NCBI RefSeq assembly: GCF_035582795.1 | Contig: NC_134367.1 | Location: forward strand, 560,501-624,500 | Length of the DNA stretch: 64,000 nt | Source of the DNA: Mycteria americana | Lineage: Eukaryota; Chordata; Aves; Ciconiiformes; Ciconiidae | Reading direction: 5' to 3' | Shown: positions 33,601 through 46,300 of the stretch, one piece after another | Numbering within the stretch: the stretch's first letter is position 1 | Layout: each line of letters opens with the position of its first letter | The notes under the pieces: model-generated | The model's input: the letters and a program-made list of their open reading frames with translations, nothing else | What the model was told of the DNA's origin: nothing | Database searches by the model: none | Position numbers and translations under genes: made by a program

Positions 33601-36300
33601 CGACCGCAGCCAGGGGCAACCGCCGGGGCAGTCGCAGGGGGTTTGGCCAGCATCGGCGAGGGGATGAAAGCACAGACGGGGGCAACGTCACCGCAGAGCA
33701 GTCAGCAGCTCTTCCCCTACGGCCTGGATTCAGCAGTGGTGTCCGACACCGCAGCCCCGGCCCTGCCTGCCCTGCCTGCCGCCTGTCCTGCCCGCTGCCC
33801 GCCCGGCTCCGGCAGCGCCGTGCCCGGCTGGGCTCTGTGTGGGGCCCTGCCGGCCTCCCCAGGCTCTGGATCCGGCCCCGCTCTTTGCCGGTGACTCCCA
33901 TTACCGGCTCCTGACAAAAACCGACCGTCCAGTTGCATAAAATAAACCCCCAAATTTGAAAGAAAAGAACCGTGTCTGTGGTTGTTTATTTTTCACCGGC
34001 AGCCTCCGGGGTGTGGGCAGGTGCTGGGCAGCGGAGACGGGCAGGGAGGCACCAGCAGGCTCGCTGGGACCCAGCAGATCTCCCGAGAGCAGCACCGGCA
34101 CGCCGCACGCCGCACGCCGCACGCGGGTGCTGACACACGCGTATCCACACACGCGCACACGTACACGGCTCCGACCCCGGCACCGGTGCTGCTGCAGCTC
34201 CGCGGGAGCTCTCCGGTGCCACGGGGCAGATTTCCCTCCGGGACCGCTGCATCCCGGGCGCTGAGCAAGGGCTGGGGCGAGTGGCCGGGGCCACAGGCTG
34301 GGGCCGGGGTGCAGTAACGCCGGAGCAGGACGCGGCCGGGGGACGTGTATTAAAGCCTGGCCTGACCTGTTCCTCCCGGGGCGTTTAAGGCAATTATTCC
34401 AAAGGCAAACAACAGTTCATAAGCAGGTTTCTAACCATAAGCAAACCGGGGCGGTGGGTGGTTTTTCCCCTACACAACGTCCCAGCATGTCACCGGCGGA
34501 GCTGCCTGGTGTTACTGGGCTGCAAAATGGTCCTGGGCATCCTGCCTGGCACAGGAGCCCCCTCGACGGCCACGGCACAGCGCGGACCCCAGCATCCGTG
34601 CTTGTCCCGGTGCTTCCCGGGCTCCGCTGGACCAGTCCGTGCCCCGAGCCCCGCTTGGAGCCCACGCTGCCTACCCCAGCGCCGGACTGGTGCCCGGGGC
34701 AGCGGCACGGCGAGGGCAGACCCGGGGCAGCCGCACCGCCTGCACCGGCTGGGCTTCACCAACAGGGTCTGGGGACCGGTGGGGGTCTCCCCAAACGACA
34801 CCCTTGGGTGACGTCGCGACAGCCTGCCCAGGGCCCCGCCAAGCCAGCCAACCACGCGCTCCTCGCCTCGCCGTGCACCGCAGGGGAAGGCTAGGGGCAC
34901 CCTGCGGCACCGTGCCGTCACCTCCCAGCCCATGGCAGAGCGCAGCTATCGGCAGCCGGCTGACGAGGACAAGTGTAATTAAGCTCAGGCCTTGCTGATC
35001 CGATGCACGCAAGCAGCCCGGACCCGGCCAGCAGCTGCCTTCGCTCTCCATCGCTCCCAGCGCCCGGTTGCTCTTGCTGCCTGCAGCGTCCATGTTACCG
35101 GAGCCGTGCCGGCAGGACCCCGGCCTTTCCAGGACCCTCTGGATCGGGGCGGCACAGGTTCCTCCCCCTCCGGCGGCAGCTTGCTGGGCGATCGCCGTCC
35201 TCCCGGCAGCGGCCAGCACCAACCCGCAGGCCCAGCCTTGCAATAATACCTGCTAAAACACTTTGCCAGCTGAAATAAATGGCGCCGTGGGCGAGGTAAT
35301 GCAGAGCCACGGCACGCGGGGGCCCGTTTAACATACACGGACGGTATCCCGACGGCCTCTGGACAGAACCCTGTTGAGCCCGGCAGGTTTTCCGAACACA
35401 GCCCCGGCCGTCACCGTCCCTGCGACCAGCAGCGCTGGCTGCAAGACCCCTGCGGGGCCGGTCTCCCCAGCGTCTGCCCTCCGAGCGCCCGGCCAGCCCG
35501 AGCGGCGGCAGCTGGCGGTGGCAGGTCCCGGCGGTGCCACCTGCACCTCCTCCAGCCGCGGCCGGGCTGCAGGCTCAGGGAGGTGCCCGCGGCCGAGGTG
35601 GCGGCTGCAGCAGGAGGCTTTGCCTCCCGGCAATCGTGGCGGCAAAAGTGAGAAGGGAAAGTCGCAGGGTGAGTAATAACGGGAAAAAAGCAGCAAACGT
35701 GACGCTCGCCCGTGATCCAGGCTTCGTGCGCAATGCGCTTCCCCGATGGCTACGGGAGACGCGTATTCGTCCCTTCCTTCCGGTCTGCGCCGCATTTTGG
35801 GCCCTGGCGCCTCTAGGGAGGCGACGACGTCCCCCCCCCATCCCGCACGCTGCCAGGGGCTCTCCCGCCACCGCCCCGGGCTGCCCTGTGGCACAGCCCC
35901 CCGCCCCCGGCACTGCCGCCGGGGACCGCCCCGGAGGATGCCCGCGGCTCGGCCGCCGGACCCGGGGGGGCTCGGCCGGGAACCCCCAGGCTCTTGCCCG
36001 CACGAGGTGCCAGGAGATCGCGCCGGTGCGACGCGAACGCCCCGGCCGCCCGCGCCTCTGGTCGGCAGGAGGAGGACCCCGGCGCCTGCGCAGCCGTAAC
36101 GCCTCCAGCTGCCGACGGCCTTCACCGCCCCAGCGGGTCCCTGAGCGCGGCCACCAGCAAAACATTCCTATTTTCGGAGCTTGAACCTGCCCGTAGCCGC
36201 AGCCAAAGCCGCTGCAGGTCCTAATTCAGCAAATTCAGCTGAAAACACAGAGGAAACCTTCCCCGTCCCCGCGAGCGCGCCGTGTTTGTCAGGCTAAAGC
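30650..36300. other. Intergenic GC-rich DNA with a few simple repeats, no gene seen
   Basis: It includes CACGCCG heptamers at 34103-34127 and a CA/CG-rich stretch to 34180. A minus-strand AATAAA at 32768-32773 and a plus-strand AATAAA near 33940 could be polyadenylation signals of unknown transcripts, but no exon supports either. Plus-strand donor-like sites (33271, 35667) also lack exons. The GC content falls sharply from about 36.1 kb. Confidence 0.5.
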
Positions 36301-36392
36301 TAACATGCTGCACCAGGTTATCATCACTTTCCTTTCCTCCTTGACAGCTCATTCACAATATTTATATTCAACTAAAACCGTGGCCACCACGT

Positions 36393-36398
36393 ATGTTT
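36393..36398 (-). terminator. Possible polyadenylation signal (AATAAA, minus) for DTNB
   Basis: AATAAA on the minus strand is followed within 30 nt by GT-rich sequence (ACGTGGTGG). It is the first canonical signal seen left of the DTNB stop exon. A weaker AATAAG-type element lies near 39111. No terminal exon could be delimited, so this is tentative. Confidence 0.25.
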
Positions 36399-36559
36399 AT
36401 TTTCTCTCTCCCCAGGGGCTGCAGGTACCCAACGAGCACTTTCCACCGAGAACCGAGGCCGCGTATCGGCTCAGACAGGAAGAAAAGCTGAGGGCTGGTT
36501 TCAGGGTTTATCACTCCTTTCCATTCATCACCCTTGATAAATATTTATAGATGCATTAG

Positions 36560-39074
36560 GGCACTCAGCTCCTTCCACTAAAAATAACATTCCTAAGCAC
36601 CAAGGAAAAAAAAAAATCACAAGTGATTGGAACTGATTACAATGTTTTCTAAGCAGCTACGGAAGAAAAGCCCAGCAAGGATCAGAGTGGTGAGCTGCCA
36701 GCCTCCGACTACACAACTCGGTCATTTCTCCTAATTTTAAACAAAACTGAACTCGACTCCTGAAAATGAATGCCGAGATGCTAACCTAAGCCTAGCAATG
36801 GTCGTCCCTGAATTCCCTGCTTGTAAAGGGAAATCATTTAACAGTCGGAAGAGGAGCAGAGCCAGGGACGCCGGGAGGCAGGCGGCTGGTGGCCCCTCGC
36901 TGCCGCTGCTGCTGCTCTGGTCGTGCATCCCCCCACCCGCGGCGTGCCCTGCCGATCGCTCCCAGGGTGACACGCGACGTCGCGCACGATGGCAACCGCA
37001 CGCTGACCGACGGCCGTGTTCCGAGAAGGGGGGTTTTTTGAAGGCGGGAGCCCCGTCGTGTCACACGCGAGGGGGCCCCGGCGGCTCTACGCCCATTTTT
37101 TCATGCATACCCAGGGGCAGAAGTCGAGAGGACGTCACCAGCGTGTGACACGATGACGACACCACTTGGGAGGCAATCAGAAAAGATCAGTACGCTTAGC
37201 AGGAGCAGGGAGCGTTAGCTTTCCTTTTGCGTGGGTTTTTTTTAAACCTCCCGTAAGTTGCGGAGTTTGATGGGGCATTGTCTGATTACCGTTAGTAAAC
37301 ACATGGAGGAAAACAGTACATGCAATGACCTAGGAGGCAAACGCCCACAGGGAAAGCCCTCCGGGCGGTTCCGAGGAAGCTGCTTGTGTCAGCCGGTGGT
37401 CGAGATCGGTCACAGTTGCACGATGGTGAATGGATCAGCTGAAACGCGCCTCTTCCAAAGGACGGGGAGACGTCTCTCGATCGTAAGCGAAACCCTCCGT
37501 GCCTGCGTCATCGGAAACACACAAGACGCCGTCAGCATCAGAGCAGAGCTGGAGCCTGACTGCTCTTGGTTTCGGAGATCAGCTCCTGCACGGTCGCAGG
37601 GCCGGAGCCGAGCTCCTCCGCTGGGACCTCCTGAAACTTCTGCTTGGGGCTGCGCATCTCTGGGGCCACCCCCGGCAAGCTCGGAGGGGAGCAAACGTGG
37701 GGCATCCCCAAGGGCCATCGACTGACCCCAGAGCTCCCCACCTTGGACCCCAGACAACCCGGAAAGCAGAGGAAACTCGAGCTGCTGGGCCAATGACACC
37801 AGGACACCAGGAGCACGGTGCCGCGACAGGTCCCCAGGTCCTGCGCGCGAGGGCCCGTGAGCTGACACGCTTGACTTTGCAAGCCGAGGTGAGGTTGGTG
37901 CTGGGCGTTTTTCCCGCAGAACAGCCAAGATCTGCTAACGGAAAGCCCCTGATGCTGCCGCCCATCCCAGCCCCCTCCGTCATCAGTGGGCAACCAGAGC
38001 CGAAGGGCGGCCGGAGCCACCGCTCCGGCTTTGCCGCGCCCCGCCACAGCAAGGTTCAGGAGGACCCAGCAGAGGTCCTGGCACCACAAATGGGAACGTG
38101 AGGAGCTTGAAGAAGAACCACCACAGTTCAAAGGATTTTTGTCTCTCATGGACATGTCTCTTTTCATTCTTTCTGGAGGATAAAGAAACCTGACAGTAGT
38201 TTCTCCCTCTTATTTTTTCAGCTGTCTCTAACTTAGCGCCCATCAGCACTGGTCCTTGCTTTGTTGGGCTTCTCGGAGAACAGGGAGCTTCTCATCTCCA
38301 GGTCAGTGGCTAAGGGCTGACCAGGGTCAGCGCCATCCTTTTCTCCAAAGCCATTAGAGTTAAAGGGACATTAAGAAAAAGCCACACACAGCCGGTATAA
38401 ACAGCTCTCCATTGCCGGCTTCCTCTCTAATGGTATAATTTCACTCCTTCTTGAGTTACCAGATTGTTTCCCAGATGAGGCAGGACTTGAATTTCTAATG
38501 TAAGAACTATCAGAAAAACTCTCAAGCCACTTTCCCGTTACCTCTATCCAGCACTAAAATGCCAGGGAGGGCAAACCCCTTTTTTCTGCTTTGCAAATTA
38601 CCTCTAGAGGAGAACCGTGGTGGCTTTATCATGCAAAATCGCGTTTCAGATCCATCCCGACCAATTCACCTGGCCCACTGTCACCGTGGGCTGGGTCTGA
38701 ACGGGTAAGCTGAAGACAAAAGACTTTCTCCTGTCTGCTTTCTACAACGAACAAACCTACAGCGTAAGGGAAAAGGTCCTAGGAGGAAGGTTGCCTGCCA
38801 CGCCAGTCCCCGTCCCTTTCTGGCTAATTACGTGAGCGTCCAGGCTATCTCCTCTGCCGGGAGAACCCTCCCTCTTCCCACTGGGAACGGTGGAAGATGG
38901 GCATTGTGGCCAAGGCAAACATCCAGCGAGCGTACGGGGAGCGTGGAAACCGGATCCGGTGCCCTCCTGCAAGCTTCTCAGATGGGTAAAGACAAGGATC
39001 TCATTCAGGTCCTTCAGCGGCATTGTCACCACAGGGCTCAGGCTTTCTCCCTTGCCGCCGTCTCATGCTCTCCA
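36560..39074. other. DTNB 3' flank or 3' untranslated region, no exon delimited
   Basis: Base composition is ordinary here, with no conserved peptide on either strand. If the mini-exon donor at 39488 is used, the final untranslated exon should lie here. If it is not, the 3' untranslated region could run through it. Confidence 0.4.
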
Positions 39075-39235
39075 ACCACCTGTTTGTCTGTCCATCTGTT
39101 GTGCCTTATTATAACTTAAAGCGCAGGCTCTTTGAGGGTAGAGATTGTATTTTTAGTACATCTGGATAGTGTCCATCACAATAGGGTCCTATTTCCTGGC
39201 TGAGGCCTCTCAGTACAGAGGCAATACTAATAAAA
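39075..39235 (+). mobile_element. Old MIR/L3-like (CR1-related) repeat fragment
   Basis: The phrases GCTCTTTGAGGGTAGAGATTG, CATCACAATAGGGTCCTA and CAATACTAATAA occur in the order typical of ancient amniote MIR/L3-type 3' ends, which read CTCTTTGAGGGCAGGGA...AGCACAATGGGGTCC...AATA. The copy is diverged and the family name is uncertain. Confidence 0.5.
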
Positions 39236-39488
39236 CGGGAGATAATGCTGCTCTCGCTGAAGTTAATGACGTTTCCCCACTGTCTGCAGCAGGAGCAAAA
39301 TTGGGTCTTAACAAGAAAAAAACTCAACATCCTTTTGAACGGCTGTGGAGCGACGGGCAGGCCTTGTGCGCAAATAGGAGATAAAGGACAAGGGCAGGAG
39401 GTGACCAGGGACTTGGTCCTATACATTGCAACGGCACGTACAGAGCAGTGCTGCTGGAGGGGGGAAGAAAAAAGATATCCGTCCTTAC

Positions 39489-39523
39489 CTGAATTACTGT
39501 ACAGCCCGCAGTGTCCATCTAAC
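39489..39523 (-). CDS. DTNB: DTNB stop-bearing mini-exon (35 nt)
   Basis: A very good acceptor (TTTCCCCCTGTGTTGCAG) ends at 39524 and the exon begins GTTAG. Joined to the preceding exon's final G this gives GGT TAG, that is Gly then stop, reproducing the mammalian ending KDRG. Only 39519-39523 is coding or stop. The exon then meets a donor (TTCAG|GTAAGG) after 39489, which implies a further untranslated exon to the left. Alternatively, transcription simply runs on to a polyadenylation site. The stop lies 30 nt from the junction, too close to trigger nonsense-mediated decay under the usual 50-nt rule. The evidence is splice-site quality and phase, since the peptide is too short to compare. Confidence 0.72.
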
Positions 39524-39734
39524 CTGCAACACAGGGGGAAAGGCACGTTTAGAAAGTAGGTAATTTTATTTCCTGTGAAATGAAAAATCTACCCTCCCCA
39601 CCTCTTACTGCTCTAACGGGTAACTCTTCTCAGGACTGCCAACAGCTTTGCAGGCGCTGGGATAAATGGCAAGCCCTCTGCAATACAAGGCAGGTAGGAA
39701 AGTGCTCCTGATCCTACCGACCCCCAGAAATCCC

Positions 39735-40545
39735 AGCATCGCTGGGATCGCCCACACCAAGCCCCCAAGCAGGGCCAGCCACCGCAGGCTGCTCAGGACC
39801 TCGACCCATCAGGTTCTGAGTATCTCCAAGGATGGAGACCCACAACCTCTCTGGGCACCCCGTGCCAGCGTTTGACCAGCCTCCCGGTAAAAAAGCATTT
39901 CTTATGTTCAGACAGAATCTCCTGTATTTCGGTGTGTGCCTGTTGCCTCTCGTCTTTCCTCCGGGCATCACTGAGAAAAGTCCGGCTCAGTTTTCTTTAC
40001 TTTTTTCCACCAGTGATGTAGACGCATTGATTTGATCCCAGCGCTCTCAGCCTCTCCTCGTGCGATAGATGCTTCAACGCCTCAATCATCGCCTCAGTCC
40101 TCGCTGGACTCTCTCCAGTCTGTCCGCGTCGGGCTGGGGAGCCCAGCACCGGACCCAGCACTCCGCAGAGGGGAAGGATCCCCTCCCTCGACCGGCAACG
40201 CTTCGCCTCATGCGGCCCAGATGCCATTCGCGTTCGCTGCGCCAGGGCACGTTGCTGGCTCATGGTCAACCCGGTGTCCACCAGGACCCCCAGGTTCTTC
40301 CCTGCAAAGCAGCGTGCAGGTGGCCTCCAACCCGTCCTGGTACCCGGGGCCGTTCCCAGGACTTCGCACTTCTCCTTGTTGAGCTGCGTGAGGTTCCCGC
40401 CGGCCCACTTCTCCAGCCTGGCGAGGTCCCTCTGGACGGCAGCACGGCCCCCTGGGGTATCAGCCGCTCCTCCCAGTTTGGTGTCATCTGCAAACCTGCC
40501 GAGGACGGACTCTGTCCGATCCTCCAAGAACAGAGGGCTGCACGG
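39735..40545 (-). mobile_element. CR1 LINE, degenerate 3' part with reverse-transcriptase remnant
   Basis: Minus-strand translation gives FADDTKLGGAADTPGGRAA, then RDLARLEKWAGGNLTQLNKE and KNLGVLVD. These are the YADDT-type block and following region of CR1 ORF2, as found in avian CR1. The copy lacks the upstream half of the reverse transcriptase and shows frame breaks after GVLVD. It ends before the terminal ATTCTATG repeat, so it is 5'-truncated and decayed. It lies in the DTNB intron between 39524 and 43326, in the same orientation as the gene. Confidence 0.9.
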
Positions 40546-43326
40546 ACTCCGGTTTTGATCGGTATGGCAGGCGTATTTCAAACCGGCTATTTTTGTCTAA
40601 CAAATTTTATGGGGCTGCAAACCATGCCCTTCCTTCCAGCAGTTTGAGAGAGCAGATCACAATCACAGCACTTGAGTCCCTTTTCTAGCGGTCTGGGGGT
40701 TATAAAATCCAAATGGCCCATACATACATGAAGTGACCAGCTCATGGAGAGTCATTTCAGGTGCTGCTGTCAGGGGTCCACCTCTCTGCTGTCTTGGAGA
40801 GAGGCAGCAGGACCATGGCAAACAGTGACTGGGACAGCCCTCGCCAAGCAGGCGTCCAACCTGCAATAACGTCTGGCACACGTGCAACGTATAGATACGT
40901 TGCGCCAGGTTTCAAGAAGGGGTAACACAAAGAGAGCACCCAGGCTGGCTGAACTGCCGTGGGGTGACGTCTAACGTGACTGGATGGACGTGGCTTTGCC
41001 AGCTCCCGACTGTGCTATTCTGTGCCTGGAAACCCATGTAGACATCTTCTCTGGAGATGCTGCTTAATTTGTAATCCTAACCACAAAAGACGCAGCCAAC
41101 TTGGAGTCTTCCCGAATGATTTCATCCTGCTAAAGCCGTTCCACGCCGCTGCTATATCAAGCGTACGAACGTAAACCTCTCCAGCGGGGAAGCGAGTTCT
41201 GAGGTTGATTAATTGGGACACAGAGAAATATGAAATAACTTTGTGAAGAAACTTGGGAAGAAGCCCAAGGGCAACGCTGTCCCTAGGAAACACATCGCAG
41301 CAGCGTCCCTGCGAGGACCAGCGTCTCCCTTGTCTACGCCGGTGCACAAGTTGGAGAATACACGAGCTACAAGTAATTTTAATTCTTGTCCGTTGAGGAT
41401 GGGAAGAAGTAACGGGCTGATGCTGCAGCTAGGGAGAGCTTTGCTGAGAGGGGGACGCGCACACGGTCCCTGTGCAAAGAACGAAGTCGGGGCAGGCAGA
41501 GCTCGGTGTGGGCACGGGGCGCTGCCGGCCCACCCCATCAGACCCTGCGCGCCTGGAGCATCCCGGCCACGGGTCCCTAGAGGTAACGCGGGGCAGAGAG
41601 CAAGCGCTTTCGTAACGCCCGTCCTCGGCGTAGCCCACACGAACCCTGGAGCCGGACTCCCCATCGCCACGCGTGCTTCGGTGTCTGGAGGAGCTCCCGT
41701 AGTGCACGCACTCCGCAGGAGGACTGCAGTTTATATATCGATCGTTCCTTGATTCTCCTGCCAGATTTTTATCTCACCAACTTTGTGACATTAAGAGATC
41801 ACTTACTCTCTGGCAGAGATAATATTTACATTCCACACGAAGGCTTTTGGACCAAGTTCTGCTTTTGGTTACACGTCTCTGTCCCCCCCCGACTCCAATG
41901 CTGCTGCATTGAGTAACAGAGCCGAATTTGTCTTACTACGTCTCCGCCACCACACATCGTATTTCAACTCTTCAAAATCCCCCTTTCCCCATTTCCCATG
42001 CAAGATACAATGCACATTTGGAAAAAAGCAGCAGGGTCATCTGCTAAGCATCTAAAATATTTAACTGAAGAGGAATGTTCTAGGGCAAAGAGAGCCCTGT
42101 GATTTAGAGCCAATGCGATTCTGCTTTGAAAACTCCTGTTTTAGCTAAAATCAAACTTACTGCCCTTCTTCCTACAAACTTATAATGTCTATACCGATGG
42201 ACAAGCCATCAGGAAGCAGAGCACTTCCAAACACCCCAATGCTTTGCAGAACTCGCTGGACAGGAAAACTCAGGAAAACAAGCTGCTTCGCTGAGCAACG
42301 TGAGCCCTGTCACTTCGGCTGAGCCAGAAGGAAAATGCGCGTACAACAAAAAAAGAATAAAAAGTTCCAGTTTGTTGATGCTGAAATTAGGTTTGGCTCA
42401 AGTGAGACAGAAATGCTTGGGCTGATTCAAACCTGTCCAAGTCTGTTTCTCGTGCTTTGGTTTAAAAACGGAGAAAGCAAAAGCCAAGAGACCCCTGAGC
42501 AAGGTCCCTTCCCAAGGAGGGTCTGGGAGGTGCTTTCTTGTTCGCTTGTGGAATGCGACATGAGGAACAGATCTCCTGCAGCCCCCTCCAACTCAACCGT
42601 ACGCTGCACGGTTGTTTGCAAGTCTCGGGGCTGCGTTCCATGCCTGCGATGATCACTTCCAGCCCCGGGAATAACTCTGCTAGCACGCGTTATGGATTCA
42701 TTCGCACCAAAGGAAGACGTGGTCTGGGGAGGATTAGTATCTAGACCTGCGGTCCAGGGATAGCAGAGATGAAAGAGACCTCCTGTGAAACCCCGCGCAG
42801 CCGCTGGCACTGCCTACGGGGGATTACCATCGGCAGAGTCATTCTGAACATGTGCCCAGCCAAGGTCACAGGAGGCAGTGGTTCAGCAGATGATGGTCCC
42901 ACCGCTCAAGAACTTCACTGGTAACCGGCCCACACTTTGGTTTTTTTCTAACGTATTCTTCTGAACTGGATTTCTCGCAGCACTCAAAGCAACTCCTCCT
43001 CTTCTTACACATTTCAAAGATCTGTGCGTGACCTTTGCTGAAAGAAAAACATTCCTGAAAGCTGAATACGCACGCTGAAGAAACCTTGGCCATGATGTCA
43101 TCTCAAGCCATGGCAGATGGAGAGAGCGACCGGCAGCGTGGTGATGACCGGAGCAGGCAGATAAACCTGTGCCCTGTCTGCAGCAGCAATGTGGGCTGCT
43201 TCCACCCCGAGCCATCTGCACTCAGAGCCTTCTCCTGGGGCTCCAAATGGAGACGGCAAACCGATCTCCCGCAGAGGAGCAAATCAGAAAATGCTTCACA
43301 GCTCAGACCATAGTTTGTCCCCTTAC
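40546..43326 (-). other. DTNB: DTNB intron, rest
   Basis: No coding exon is supported. A minus-strand acceptor-like site near 42747 (GACCGCAG|GTCTAG) opens a 100-codon frame without family resemblance. It is probably a decoy. Confidence 0.6.
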
Positions 43327-43380
43327 CTCGGTCCTTTCCATTCTGCATTTTTTCTGTTTCTTCTTCATCTTCTTCCTCTG
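43327..43380 (-). CDS. DTNB: DTNB exon: acidic tail ending EKMQNGKDR
   Basis: This 54-nt exon is in phase 1 at both ends and encodes AEEEDEEETEKMQNGKDR plus the first base of a glycine codon. Mammalian beta-dystrobrevin ends AEEGAEEEEEKMQNGKDRG. The donor is CGAG|GTAAGG. The acceptor is unusual: a long T-rich tract with CTTTTT interruptions ends TTGAAG|CAG, so a second AG lies 3 nt downstream (tandem acceptor AAGCAG). Use of the downstream AG would drop only the alanine and keep frame. Confidence 0.94.
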
Positions 43381-46300
43381 CTTCAAAAAAAAAAAAAAGA
43401 AAAAGAAAAAAGCGCACATGAGACAAGTAGGCGGGAGAACAGATACTTGGGGAACTTTTCTGCAGCAAGGAAGAACTGGCTTATCAGGCATAGCTGACAC
43501 TGGAGGGGAAGGAGGACGAGTGTTCAGGCTCCCAGGGAGAACCTGGATGGAAGCACCACCATCCTTTCTATGGCACGGTGCCTGTTTGCTGCTGGTGGCA
43601 AAACGGTCCCCACTTCATCCTGACCGGATGCTAAGAGGTTGTAGAGGGCTAGCTGGAAGCAACGTCTACATTGTCCAGAAGAGCGGACTACTAGTGGACT
43701 ACTACCTGGCCCAGGGAGCATTGGGACCGAAGTCCCCTGCGCTCGCTGATTTTAGCACTGCAAGAAACAAGGAACTGCACGATATCCACGGCGGGAAGGA
43801 AGCCACGACTTCTAGGCTGAAGTCAAATCTAAGGAAGAAAAATGAAAATGGGTCATGGTGAGGTGAAAACCTTGGGGGGTCCCTCCTGGCGTTGCCGGGT
43901 TTGCCCACGCAAGGTGTTCAGCGACGCCGATGCTCACGCTGGGGCAAAGCCACGTAACTGGTGACGGGCTGTGCCCCCAGAGACAGGCGCTCGTTTTATG
44001 TCTGAGAGCCGGTGGTTCATTATATTTAACTCCGGTTAAGTTGAAGAGAGTTTATGGCCAGGCTCTTATTTATGTAGCAGAGAGTGGGAGCAGAAGGTCA
44101 CATTCTTCTGCAGATGGTGGCTCGTATCTCTCTGCGCGACATTGCTATGAGACCTGTGTAAACAGGTAATAGCTATTATGAGCAGTGATATCACTTCTGC
44201 CTACTTCGCATGCTGCTGAGAGCAAAGAAAGGGAGAAAACCCTGCAATAAAAGGCACAATTTGAAAAACTGAAGCATTTTGAATTGGTCTGATCAAAGGG
44301 GATCTTATAAACATTTGCTCTCTTTGTTGCTTCGACAGCAGGACCGATGAGACATCTGGGAGTCACACAATCGCTGCCTACTCAGCGATGGCTACCGATG
44401 AGTCCTTAATGCGAGTGCAGAAGAGATCCCTGGCAAAACCAAGCGCATTTTGAATAACGAGACGTGACCTGGGGCTCAGCAGCCGCCCTGGGTCCCGAAC
44501 CTGCCTCTCGTTCGGCAGCGTTGCAGGGCAGGGGCTGAGCCGGCTCCGGCAGCATCTCCGTGTGTCTTTTTAAGCTCAGCTGGAGTAAAAATGACGCCGA
44601 TGTTCCCTCGCCAGCACCAGGAGCATTAGACCACCAGCACAGGAGAAGGCAGATGGGGGGACAAGCAGAGCGTCTCTGGAAGCCCATCTAGGAAGGGCAA
44701 CCCCGAGCGGTGTTTCCTTGCCAAAGGAATCTGTTTTCTGAGCTCGTGCAAAGGTACGGAGAGGCAAACAGCGGCGTGGGTGGTGCACGCACCAGTGTCT
44801 CACAAAACGCTCAAAACACAATGCCTGCAGCTATATCGGGCGAGCCTGGGGCTGGAGGAGGTGTCTATTCTCACAGCTTACCTCCGGGACAATATGTGTT
44901 AAATCCCACCGACTCTCATCAGCTGAGGATAACTCATGCTTTTCCTAATTTACACAAATGAAATGATTTCAGATACTTTCAAGGGAGCCTTCTTCAGTAT
45001 CTGCATATCCTCAAGTAGGAGACTGTAATTAATTCCATTTTCACTCCCTCGTGAACCATAACTGCTTTGCACGATCCCTGACAAGCCTGAAGGGGCTGTC
45101 AATGGTGCAGACCCGGGCTGGGTGCATTCGCACACTCGCAGGGATTTCAGAGGAGGGCAGGAGAGCCGCAGGTCCAGCCCACGCTTCAGCTCTGCCACCA
45201 GCCACCCTGGGCCAGACCCTGAGCTCAGCCAGGCTGCTGCAAATGCGCTCTTCTATTAAAAGCAAGAAATAAATTACTGCAGACATCTGTTTTGGGCAGA
45301 GGGTTTGCTCACCGGGTTTCAGCCTAGAGGGAAGAGAGCTGTGCGTTTTGAGCACGGTGATTTATTGGAGAAACACGGGGCCATTCACTGCGACGGCACC
45401 AGTGATGCTGCTGTCATACATGAAAGACTTTATTAACTCACAGCTGCCTTTGCAGCCAAGACACGGGGTTTAGACTGGGTGAATTTACTGCTTAGCGGTA
45501 AAATATCAACCCAGTTTATAACTGTGACTTCTCCATTAAGGGCAGTGGGAACAAAAAGCCCAACTGGTTTTAACATGGAGTTTGATAAGTTTATGGGGGG
45601 GGGATTATGCGATGCAACTACCGGACACAGCAAGGGGCTGGGGGAGGCACGGAACAGCAACCATGAGGTTCAGTCCGAATACAGAATGCTCTGCTTCTTT
45701 CTTAAAAGAGAAGGCAGCCCACAAACAAGCTGCTGGAATCCTAAACGATCGTATACTCCATCGGCGACAAAGCTCGAGAGCCACAGGATGCGTCCCCGGA
45801 CTACGGCAGAAGCTGCTCCAGTCCCAGCAGGGTGTTTACCTCCACTGCCACAGTAAAAAGGCACGAAGGGAATAATTATCTTTTTTCCACATCGCTGTTT
45901 AATCCTTTGTTGCGTTGGCCTCATGTACATTTCCTATATGTTCGTGATTACGGCATCTAATGGGGATTCATTGCAGAGGAGGCTCACCTGCTGCTCAAGG
46001 ATCGCTGTCGCTAAGCAATACTTTGGGGAGACTCACTCGCCAGTCTGCCCTGGCTTCTGACTTGTCGGCCTGGGTTCTTAAGGAGCTCTGACTCCCAGGA
46101 GCGGGACTGGGAAGCGGCACTTCTCCTGCCCAGTAAGTGGCCCAGGACGCGCCTGCCAGGGTACTCGGGAAGAGCTGCTTAGTGCCGGCACACGTGCAGG
46201 GACAACAGCGCGGGGGCTAGGTGTGACCGCTTCACGAACCATCGACGGTGCTACCAGCCAGGTTTGTAGCTGCGGAGCATTGCCGTAACTATCAGTGACA

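Noticed and set aside
42427..42747. Minus-strand acceptor-like site opening a 100-codon frame (LDTNPPQTTSS) as an alternative DTNB last exon
   Set aside because: The phase fits but the peptide does not resemble dystrobrevin ends. The GTTAG exon at 39523 reproduces the expected Gly-stop.
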